This document shows positions 1 through 5,010 of a DNA stretch of 6,607 bases, piece by piece. The notes under the pieces are model-generated. The model was given only the letters and a program-made list of their open reading frames with translations. It did not search any database and was not told the origin of the DNA. The position numbers and the translations under genes were made by a program. Source of the stretch: Planctomycetota bacterium (lineage in GTDB: Bacteria > Planctomycetota > SZUA-567); contig JAISYD010000234.1 in assembly GCA_031270145.1 (NCBI GenBank), forward strand, positions 1-6,607, read 5' to 3'. Numbering within the stretch: position 1 is the stretch's first letter; each line of letters opens with the position of its first letter.

Positions 1-111
1 GGCGGTTATGCCGGTCGCCGGGCCTAGATTCCGAAAATTTCCCTCGAGCGCTTCCAGGAGACAATTTTCATCCCGGCCAGCCAATTTTCCCGGATTACCA
101 TTAAGGAACGG

Positions 112-135
112 CGCCGGCAAGCGGCTTTGCCGGCG
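112..135. repeat. Perfect 9-bp inverted repeat (hairpin)
   Basis: CGCCGGCAA at 112-120 is the exact reverse complement of TTGCCGGCG at 127-135, with a six-base loop. Neither strand has a clean T-run after the stem, so an intrinsic terminator is not supported. The role is unknown. In DNA this rich in GCCGGC words, such a hairpin can also occur by chance. Confidence 0.6.
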
Positions 136-185
136 GTTCCAGGTTTCCCGGCTTCTTGATCGGCGGACATTTCGCTTTTTTTGCG

Positions 186-201
186 GCCGGCCTACGCCGG
201 C
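186..201. repeat. Short GCCGGC hairpin followed by T-rich tract
   Basis: GCCGGC at 186-191 and again at 196-201 can form a 6-bp stem with a four-base loop. On the plus strand the stem is followed by a T-rich stretch (202-225) interrupted by C and G. It could be a weak terminator for something entering from the left edge, but the T-run is imperfect and GCCGGC is common throughout this DNA. Confidence 0.25.
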
Positions 202-671
202 ATTTTCTGTTTCTCCTGTTTTTACAAAGTGTTGCGGCAATATACCGTCTCCGACGCTCTCGGTCAGGCGGACCACCCGGGACAGGCCGGCCGGTCTGGC
301 TTCCCCGGCCGCCACGGCCTCTTTGGCCGCCCCGCCGCCTTCCTCCGCCCCGGCGGGACAGAAAAACATGCCGCCGCGGACGCCGCCCCGCATGGCGCGT
401 CCGGCGAGAAGCGGCGACGGGCCGGAGGGGATTCGGCCTCCGCGTCCGCCCGGCGGCAATTCCGGCCTTGAGGCTTAAGGCGTCCCCAGCCGGAACGTGG
501 AACTTTCTACAGGATAAAATCCCAAATGTCAAGGGAAATCCTGGCCTTTTCTCCCGATTATTTGCCGCCGACGCGCAAACGTCAGGCGAACTCGCCCTTG
601 CGCCGGGCGGTCGAATTCGCCGCCGGCCGCCCCTTCCCTTGACAAACCTCAGCGAAAGGGAGGCCGAAAAA

Positions 672-863
672 ATGACTGCCACTTTGGCTGAGGAACTGAT
701 ATTGGAAGGGTTAGAGAAAGGCAGGGCGGAGGGCAAGGCGAATGCCTTGCGGGTCGCCCTGCGGAAACTGCCGCCGGAGGAGGCGGCGAGCCTGTTCGAG
801 ATGCCCTTGGACGAGGTGCGGCGCCTGGCCGAGGGGAAGCCGCGGGGATCCCCTACAGCCTGA
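672..863 (+). pseudogene. C-terminal remnant of an Rpn-family (PD-(D/E)XK) nuclease/transposase-like gene
   Basis: The 63-residue product starts MTATLAEELILEGLEKGRAEG and continues with a helical tail containing LPPEEAASLFEMPLDEVRRL. A TLAE-x-LI-x-EG-x-x-KG-x-x-EG segment followed by a predicted helix of the PPEE-x(6)-L-x-EV type is the usual C-terminal end of Rpn-family recombination-promoting nucleases (the old YhgA-like 'putative transposase' group). Family members are usually about 300 residues. The catalytic N-terminal domain is absent here: the frame is open upstream, but its translation before about 639 does not look like the family. The similarity may begin at a TTG at 639. The ATG at 672 has GGGAGG at 658-663, eight bases upstream, so a short peptide could still be made. 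The last 11 bases overlap the end of the convergent transaldolase gene. It could instead be a small intact gene of unknown function. Confidence 0.5.
721..762. repeat. 42-base two-part hairpin within the Rpn remnant
   Basis: Outer arms GCAGGGCG (721-728) and CGCCCTGC (755-762) are perfectly complementary. Inner arms GCAAGGC (733-739) and GCCTTGC (744-750) are also perfectly complementary around a GAAT loop. A symmetric 4x4 internal loop separates the two stems, giving 15 base pairs in all. It lies inside the coding frame of the remnant and 91 bases past the transaldolase stop. Read as minus-strand RNA it is followed by CTTTCTCT, which is pyrimidine-rich but lacks a U-run. It could act as a 3'-end stabiliser or weak terminator for the operon, or be a by-product of the repetitive codons of this protein tail. 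The structure is certain; the role is not. Confidence 0.8.
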
Positions 864-1569
864 AGCCGGCCGCCTCCGCGTCGCGCTTGAACATTTGCAC
901 GGTTTCCAGGGAAAACTCGGTCAGATCCTTGCCCACCAGGGCGAGTTTCTTGAGGATGTCGTTGGTGGCGGTGATGATGTGGCAGCCCACGGCGTCGGCT
1001 TGGAAAACATTCAACAGCTCGCGCGGGCTGGCCCAGATCAGCTCCAACCGGGGATGGGGCGCCAGCATCGCCACGGCGGCGGCCATGAGCGGCAGCGGAT
1101 CCCGCCCGGTGTCGGCCACCCGGCCGGCAAAGACCGAGACATAGGCGGGCGGGCCGCCCGCCAGGGCCGCCGCCGCGTCCCGCACTTGGGCCAGGGTAGT
1201 CAGGGCGGTGACGTTTTGCTTGACCCCGCCGTCGGCCAGGCGCCTCACCAAGGGGAGCGACGAGGCGCCCAGGCTGTTGGTGATGGGGATTTTGACATAG
1301 ACGTTGTCGCCCCAGGAGCGGATCAATTTGGCCTGTCGCTCCATTTCGGCGAATTCGTCGGAAAAGACCTCGAAGGACAGGGGCCGGTCGGGGATGGCCG
1401 CGATGACGGTCTTGGCGAAGGCCGCGTAGTCGGTTACGCCGGCCTTGCGCATAAGGGTGGGATTGGTGGTGAAGCCCCGGATATAGGATTTTTTGTACAT
1501 TTCCAGCATCCCGGCCTGGTCGGCGCCGTCGGCGAACAGCTTGATCGACAGATTTTCAATCGCTTTCAT
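853..1569 (-). CDS. Transaldolase, short (TalC/FSA-like) family
   Basis: The 238-residue protein is predicted to catalyse the transaldolase reaction, exchanging a dihydroxyacetone unit between fructose 6-phosphate plus erythrose 4-phosphate and sedoheptulose 7-phosphate plus glyceraldehyde 3-phosphate, in the cytosol. Visible family features are LFADGAD near residues 11-17 (Asp14), TTNPTLM at 34-40, the Schiff-base lysine in VYVKIPITN (Lys93) and SVFAGRVADTGRDP at 145-158. The length suits the short transaldolase/fructose-6-phosphate aldolase group (about 215-240 residues) and not the 310-residue classical enzymes. The chosen ATG has AAAGGAG seven bases upstream and overlaps the phosphatase gene by 14 bases, so translation is probably coupled. 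A longer frame to an ATG at 1668 would only extend into the phosphatase gene. As last gene of the heptose operon it may set the supply of sedoheptulose 7-phosphate. Aldolase activity instead of transaldolase activity cannot be excluded. Confidence 0.9.
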   Translation of the reverse strand: MKAIENLSIKLFADGADQAGMLEMYKKSYIRGFTTNPTLMRKAGVTDYAAFAKTVIAAIPDRPLSFEVFSDEFAEMERQAKLIRSWGDNVYVKIPITNSLGASSLPLVRRLADGGVKQNVTALTTLAQVRDAAAALAGGPPAYVSVFAGRVADTGRDPLPLMAAAVAMLAPHPRLELIWASPRELLNVFQADAVGCHIITATNDILKKLALVGKDLTEFSLETVQMFKRDAEAAGFRL

Positions 1570-2113
1570 CTCCGGTCTCCTTTGCGCTCTCAATGATGTC
1601 CACCGCCGCCGCCAGGTCGCCGCAGGTGAAATCGGCGGCCGGTTCGGGCGGTCTTTCCGCATAGCCAAAAGCCAAAAAAATGGTTCGGCAGCCGGCGGCC
1701 CTTCCGGCCGCCACGTCGCTGGCCCGATCGCCCACCATCCAGCTGGCGGACAAATCGACGCCCCATTTGCCGGCCGCCTCCAGCAAAAGCCCGGGCTTGG
1801 GCTTGCGGCAGGCGCAATTGTCCGGGCCGTCGTGCAGGCAGGTCAGCAGATCGTCCAGCGGGAGGCTTTCCCGTACCTTGCGGTTCATGGCCTCTATGTT
1901 CGCCAGGGTCCTGGCGCCCCGGGCAAAATCCGGCTGGTTGGTGACGCAGATCAGGACGAAGCCCATTTTTTTCAGCCGGGCCAAAAGCGCCGGGGCGCCG
2001 GGGGTCGGCGTCAGGCTGGCGGCGTCGGCCGGCGGGTGGGGCTTGCCGGCCTTGAGCGCGACCAGATTCAGGACGCCGTCGCGATCCAGGAAAACCGCCG
2101 GCCGCGGGCTCAT
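1556..2113 (-). CDS. gmhB: D-glycero-D-manno-heptose 1,7-bisphosphate phosphatase (HAD family)
   Basis: The 185-residue cytosolic HAD phosphatase is predicted to remove the 7-phosphate from heptose 1,7-bisphosphate. Motif I is FLDRDGVLN (nucleophile Asp10, acid/base Asp12), motif II is VTNQ (Thr58-Asn59), a zinc-binding loop C-x-H-x5-C-x-C covers Cys92, His94, Cys100 and Cys102, followed by RKPKPG (Lys104), and motif IV is MVGDRASD (Asp129, Asp133). This set is typical of the GmhB/histidinol-phosphatase subgroup. The length fits GmhB (about 180-190 residues). The start ATG at 2113 forms an ATGA overlap with the stop of the isomerase gene. The frame is open much further upstream, but that part only shadows the isomerase and membrane-protein genes. 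The zinc loop is shorter than in E. coli GmhB. Given the adjacent kinase and nucleotidyltransferase of the GDP-heptose type, the alpha anomer is the likely substrate. Confidence 0.9.
   Translation of the reverse strand: MSPRPAVFLDRDGVLNLVALKAGKPHPPADAASLTPTPGAPALLARLKKMGFVLICVTNQPDFARGARTLANIEAMNRKVRESLPLDDLLTCLHDGPDNCACRKPKPGLLLEAAGKWGVDLSASWMVGDRASDVAAGRAAGCRTIFLAFGYAERPPEPAADFTCGDLAAAVDIIESAKETGDESD
1577..1583 (-). promoter_or_regulatory. Ribosome binding site of the transaldolase gene
   Basis: Read on the minus strand this is AAAGGAG, ending seven bases before the ATG at 1569. It lies inside the phosphatase coding sequence. It decides the start in favour of 1569 over the upstream in-frame ATG at 1668. 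Confidence 0.75.
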
Positions 2114-2706
2114 CGGGCCGATTCCCATTTGGCCGGGTTCTGTTTCAGGGCCGGGTGTGAGACCAGAAGATGCCAAATCACGCCGTGGAAGGCCTCGGTG
2201 TGGGGGGTGACCCGGCCGGGGTTGGCCGTCGGCACGACGACGGCGACATCGGCCCGCTTGGCGGTATAGCCGCCGTCGCGCCCCACGATGCCGAAAATCT
2301 TCGCCCCGATCTCTTTGGCGCAATCGATGGCCTTGACCAGGTTTGGGCTGACGTTGCGCTCCAGATCGCCGCCGCCCACCGACAGGATCAGCAGGGCGTC
2401 GGCCGGCCGCAGGCGGCTGCCCTTGAGCCATGCGGCGAAAACGCCGTCCCAGCCCTCGTCGTTGGTTCTGGCGGTAAGCTCCGCCACGTTGTCGACCGGC
2501 GAATAGGCTTCGAAGCCGCAGAGCTTGCGGAAATCGTTGACCGCGTGGGAGGCCGAGGCGGCCGAGCCGCCGACCCCGAGGATGAACAGGCGACCGCCGC
2601 CGGCCCGGACCGAGGCCAGCCCCCCGGCCATTTTTTCCAAAACATCGGTCTCGAGGGAATTCGCGATCTCCGCCGTTTCCCGCAAAAATTCCTGGCTGAA
2701 CGACAT
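2110..2706 (-). CDS. gmhA: SIS-domain phosphoheptose isomerase (sedoheptulose 7-phosphate isomerase)
   Basis: The 198-residue single SIS-domain protein is predicted to convert sedoheptulose 7-phosphate to D-glycero-D-manno-heptose 7-phosphate, the first committed step of heptose synthesis. The phosphosugar-binding loop is GVGGSAASASHAVNDF (44-59), the second loop is SVGGGD (109-114) and the C-terminal helix carries TPHTEAFHGVIWHLL (167-181). Length and layout match GmhA. By eye alignment with E. coli GmhA, His61 and His180 correspond to His54 and His179, while Glu65 and Gln172 correspond to Asp58 and Glu171, so it belongs to a divergent subgroup. I chose the ATG at 2706 because GGGAG stands five bases before it and the protein then starts like other GmhA proteins. 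An ATG at 2721 would add five residues (MMGEQ) and make an ATGA overlap with the membrane-protein gene. The next gene begins in its stop codon. Another phosphosugar isomerase activity is possible but less likely in this context. Confidence 0.88.
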   Translation of the reverse strand: MSFSQEFLRETAEIANSLETDVLEKMAGGLASVRAGGGRLFILGVGGSAASASHAVNDFRKLCGFEAYSPVDNVAELTARTNDEGWDGVFAAWLKGSRLRPADALLILSVGGGDLERNVSPNLVKAIDCAKEIGAKIFGIVGRDGGYTAKRADVAVVVPTANPGRVTPHTEAFHGVIWHLLVSHPALKQNPAKWESAR

Positions 2707-2711
2707 TTGTT

Positions 2712-2716
2712 CTCCC
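2712..2716 (-). promoter_or_regulatory. Ribosome binding site deciding the isomerase start
   Basis: Read on the minus strand this is GGGAG, five bases before the ATG at 2706. It lies just after the upstream ATG at 2721, which would place it inside the coding sequence. It supports the shorter protein. Confidence 0.6.
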
Positions 2717-2717
2717 A

Positions 2718-3284
2718 TCATTTATTGAAAATAATGAAACGCCCGGCAAACAGGGTCCAAACGAAAACCGGCGGCAGGGCCAATATTTTGACCAGGAGGG
2801 GCGGCCAACCCAGGCGCAGGGAAAACAGCATGAGCATGCCCTCGATAAAGGATAGAGAAACCAGGGATGCAAGGAATGTAAGCACAAGTTGCGCCACGAC
2901 GTTTTTACGCTGCTTTTCCACCTCGCCATGGACATAATGGCGCATGCCGCAGAAATTGACCGCGAAGGCCAAACAAAAGGATATGAGAGCGGCCAGCAAG
3001 ACCGGCACGCCGATCCACAGCAGGCTTTGGAAGGCGAGCAAATCGGCGGCGGTGGAACATGATCCGCTGACGGCCTGCCGGAGCGCCCGCGCCGCCCCGG
3101 GGCTGTTCCACTTGGGATTGGACAAGAGATTCCGGATTGATTTCAACTCCACGACGCCATACCATTTGTTTTGCCTGGCATCAAGATGCGCCGCCATAAA
3201 CTCGCTTTTGACGGCTTGTTGGGCATCGGTTAGGGGCGGCAATGTTTTCGGCCATTTATTCGCTTTATTGGCTGAATCGCTCAT
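2718..3284 (-). CDS. GtrA-like four-helix membrane protein with N-terminal extension
   Basis: The 188-residue protein has a soluble N-terminal part (1-70) and four likely membrane helices at about 76-92, 94-112, 128-148 and 160-183. The helical part reads as the duplicated GtrA fold: GSCSTAADLLAF opens the first half, which ends in AVNFCGMRHYV, and the second half ends in LFAGRFIIF, like the NF-x-x-x-R-x-x-F ends of GtrA proteins. GtrA proteins are about 120-150 residues and are linked to transfer of undecaprenyl-phosphate-linked sugars across the inner membrane. The N-terminal piece, with LPPLTDAQQAVKSEFM then KWYGVVE, does not belong to GtrA and recalls the start of some SAM methyltransferases in glycan clusters. 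This is from memory and weak. The start ATG directly follows the nucleotidyltransferase stop (TGAATG) and has GGGAG six bases upstream. The gene is visibly more AT-rich than its neighbours. Inferred role: translocation of a lipid-linked sugar. Confidence 0.7.
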   Translation of the reverse strand: MSDSANKANKWPKTLPPLTDAQQAVKSEFMAAHLDARQNKWYGVVELKSIRNLLSNPKWNSPGAARALRQAVSGSCSTAADLLAFQSLLWIGVPVLLAALISFCLAFAVNFCGMRHYVHGEVEKQRKNVVAQLVLTFLASLVSLSFIEGMLMLFSLRLGWPPLLVKILALPPVFVWTLFAGRFIIFNK

Positions 3285-3983
3285 TCACGTCTCCCGGTTT
3301 CTCAGTAACCCGTCCAATTCCTCCAATCCCCCCACGGATCCGATTTCATAAAAGCGCTCAAAAACCTCGTGGCCGGCCAGGCTGCCGGTTTTCGACAGGG
3401 CGGCGTAGACCTCGGCCAGATCGAATTTGTCAACCGGCCAGGACGACAAGATCCCGGCCGAAAGGCAGCCCAGGCCGTAATCGATATAATTCATCTCCGG
3501 CGTTTTGACCTTTTTGTCGTAGAGCCGGATCGCGCCGCCGGCGAAAATCACGTTGCTGGCGTCGAAACGCCCGTCGTTCCGGAATACCGTCAGCAAGGCC
3601 GGCTTGCCTGAAGCGGCGAAAGCCGCCGCCACTTTTTGGTAATCGATAGTCAAATAACTGTCGCCATAGAGGATCATGAACCTGTCGCCAAGCAAGGGCA
3701 GGGCATTTTTGAGCGCCCCGCCGGTACCCAAAAGATCGGGCCAGTCGAAGGAGTAGCTGACCGCAAGGCCAAACTCCCGGCCGTCGCCTACCGTTTTTTC
3801 GATTTGATCGCCCAAAAAACCGGCGCAAACAACCGCCTCCGCGAAGCCGTTTCGGCTTAGCAGGCGCAACTGGCGCCGGATGAAGGGCTCCCCGGCCACC
3901 GGCAGGAGGGCCTTGGGCGTGGCCTTGGTCAAGCCGCCCAGGCGGGTGGCCAGGCCGCCGGCCAATATGGCGATCGGCAACAT
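3285..3983 (-). CDS. hddC: Sugar-1-phosphate nucleotidyltransferase, probably heptose 1-phosphate guanylyltransferase
   Basis: The 232-residue protein is a single-domain NTP_transferase enzyme predicted to join GTP (or another NTP) and D-glycero-alpha-D-manno-heptose 1-phosphate to give the activated heptose. Features are the N-terminal nucleotide-binding motif LAGGLATRL (7-15), PKALLPVAGEPFI (23-35, Lys24), LLGTGGALKNA (84-94), YGDSYL with metal-binding Asp108, YIDYG (166-170) and the C-terminal FYEIGSVGGLEE. The length is normal for HddC-like enzymes (about 230). The signature glycine of GGxGTR is alanine here. The gene follows the kinase after ten bases, with AGAGGAA four bases before its ATG, and its TGA abuts the ATG of the GtrA-like gene. 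Specificity for GTP and heptose is inferred from the neighbouring kinase, isomerase and phosphatase; sequence alone would not exclude another hexose or heptose 1-phosphate or another NTP. Confidence 0.82.
   Translation of the reverse strand: MLPIAILAGGLATRLGGLTKATPKALLPVAGEPFIRRQLRLLSRNGFAEAVVCAGFLGDQIEKTVGDGREFGLAVSYSFDWPDLLGTGGALKNALPLLGDRFMILYGDSYLTIDYQKVAAAFAASGKPALLTVFRNDGRFDASNVIFAGGAIRLYDKKVKTPEMNYIDYGLGCLSAGILSSWPVDKFDLAEVYAALSKTGSLAGHEVFERFYEIGSVGGLEELDGLLRNRET
3291..3295 (-). promoter_or_regulatory. Ribosome binding site of the GtrA-like gene
   Basis: Read on the minus strand this is GGGAG, six bases before the ATG at 3284. It lies within the last codons of the nucleotidyltransferase gene. 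It shows that this AT-richer gene has its own translation signal in addition to abutting the upstream stop codon. Confidence 0.6.
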
Positions 3984-3993
3984 CGGATTCCTC

Positions 3994-4974
3994 TCAACTC
4001 AACACCACCTTGGAGCCGTCGAAATCAAAGCGGAAGCGCAGTTCTTCCAACCCCTCCTCCCGCATGGCCCGGCGCAGCCGGGTCTTGTCCTCGGCCAGGA
4101 ACATCAGGAAGCCGCCGCCGCCGGCGCCCACCAACTTGCCGCCCACGGCGCCGCTGGCCAGAGCCCGGTTGTACCAGTGATCGATGCGGGGATTCGTCAT
4201 GCCGCCGCTGCGCTTCTTCTTGTTTTCCCAATGCTCGTGCATCAGGCGGCCGAAGGCGAAAACATCGCCCTTTTCCAGCGCTTCCCGGCTGCGCAGCCCA
4301 AGATGCTTGACATAATGGAGATTGTCCAGCATGGCCCGATCGTTTTTCTGGGATTTTTCCTTCTGATCCCGCAGCAAATCCCCGGCGTTCCGGGTAAAGC
4401 CGGTGAAGAAAAGCATCAGGCGATCCTCCAATTCAAAAAGATCGTCTATGGGGATGCCCAACGGGGACGCCGCAACCGAATCGTCCCGGTTGAAGGTGAA
4501 GCAGGTGAGGCCGCCGTAGGCGGCGATGTATTGATCCTGTTTTCCGATCGGCTCCCCCAGGCGATCGATCTCGATATGGCAGGCCAGCTCGGCCAAATCA
4601 TGCGGAAGCAGAAGATGCCGGCGGTGGGCGTACAGGGCCTTCAAAAGGGCGGTGGTGAAGGAGCCGGAGGAGCCGAGGCCGGTACCGGCCGGAATGTCGG
4701 CCAGGGCGGCGATTTCCACCTGGGGGGTTTTCAATTCCTGCATCAGCAAGGCTTCCCGGATGATCCGGTGCTTGACCTCGGAGACGCCGGCCACCTGCTC
4801 AAGTTGGGAGTACTTGAGGAAAATCCCCTCGGTGAAGGGGCGCGTCACCGTGATATAAACATATTTGTCAATGGCGGCCGCGACCAGGAAGCCCCCATGA
4901 TCGCGATAATAGGACGGCAGATCCGTGCCGCCGCCGCCAAGGCTGATGCGCAGGGGAGATCGGGCAATAATCAT
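3994..4974 (-). CDS. hddA: D-glycero-D-manno-heptose 7-phosphate kinase (GHMP family)
   Basis: The 326-residue cytosolic kinase is predicted to phosphorylate C1 of D-glycero-D-manno-heptose 7-phosphate using ATP, giving the 1,7-bisphosphate. All three GHMP motifs are present: RSPLRISLGGGGTDLPSYY at the N-terminus (5-23), the ATP-binding PAGTGLGSSGSFTTALL (95-111) and the C-terminal GGKLVGAGGGGFLMF (278-292). HIEIDRLGEPIGKQDQYIAAYGG (133-155) with Asp147 is the usual active-site stretch. The GGGGTDLP start and overall length are those of HddA, and close relatives (fucose kinases, galactokinases, LmbP-type octose kinases) share the fold. The gene lies 36 bases after the methyltransferase, the largest gap in the operon, with only a weak purine-rich GAGAAAG before the ATG. 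Together with the isomerase, phosphatase and nucleotidyltransferase it defines the GDP-heptose branch and not the bifunctional HldE/ADP-heptose branch. Confidence 0.9.
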   Translation of the reverse strand: MIIARSPLRISLGGGGTDLPSYYRDHGGFLVAAAIDKYVYITVTRPFTEGIFLKYSQLEQVAGVSEVKHRIIREALLMQELKTPQVEIAALADIPAGTGLGSSGSFTTALLKALYAHRRHLLLPHDLAELACHIEIDRLGEPIGKQDQYIAAYGGLTCFTFNRDDSVAASPLGIPIDDLFELEDRLMLFFTGFTRNAGDLLRDQKEKSQKNDRAMLDNLHYVKHLGLRSREALEKGDVFAFGRLMHEHWENKKKRSGGMTNPRIDHWYNRALASGAVGGKLVGAGGGGFLMFLAEDKTRLRRAMREEGLEELRFRFDFDGSKVVLS

Positions 4975-5010
4975 GATGGCGTCTTTCTCATAGTTTCGTC
5001 GAATCTTTTC

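Larger units (their letters stand above)
1..638. other. Gene-poor GC-rich segment, no convincing gene
   Basis: Several frames are open on both strands, but their translations are rich in Arg, Pro and Gly, as expected of chance open frames in GC-rich DNA, and I recognise none of them. One minus-strand frame is open from an ATG at 393 through the left edge of the window (131 codons). Its first half uses mostly G or C at third positions and its second half does not, so it could be the start of a gene lying mainly outside the window or chance. A second minus-strand frame begins with a well-placed AGGAG (213-217) and ATG (203) but meets TAG after three codons, then stays open to a TAG at 24-26. 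Small inverted repeats occur at 112-135, 186-201 and 593-609. I see no clear promoter. Confidence 0.6.

Noticed and set aside
221..246. Possible plus-strand promoter TTTACA (221-226) and TATACC (241-246)
   Set aside because: The spacer is 14 bases, too short for a sigma-70 promoter, and no gene follows at a sensible distance.
639..667. Possible promoter with TTGACA at 639-644
   Set aside because: No acceptable -10 element is found 16-18 bases downstream; the hexamer is also explained by the open frame around it.
742..1596. Long plus-strand open frame (284 codons) opposite the transaldolase gene
   Set aside because: It lies antisense to a clearly recognised transaldolase, has a Gly/Gln/His-rich composition and no domain; it is a shadow of GC-rich codons.
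1569..1668. Transaldolase starting at the upstream ATG (1668)
   Set aside because: The added 33 residues are Arg/Pro-rich shadow of the phosphatase, and the ATG at 1569 has an excellent ribosome binding site and the normal family N-terminus.
1556..2935. 459-codon minus-strand frame as one long protein
   Set aside because: Only the last 185 codons resemble a protein (the HAD phosphatase); the rest is Arg-rich shadow of the isomerase and membrane-protein genes. The start at 2113 with an ATGA overlap is preferred.
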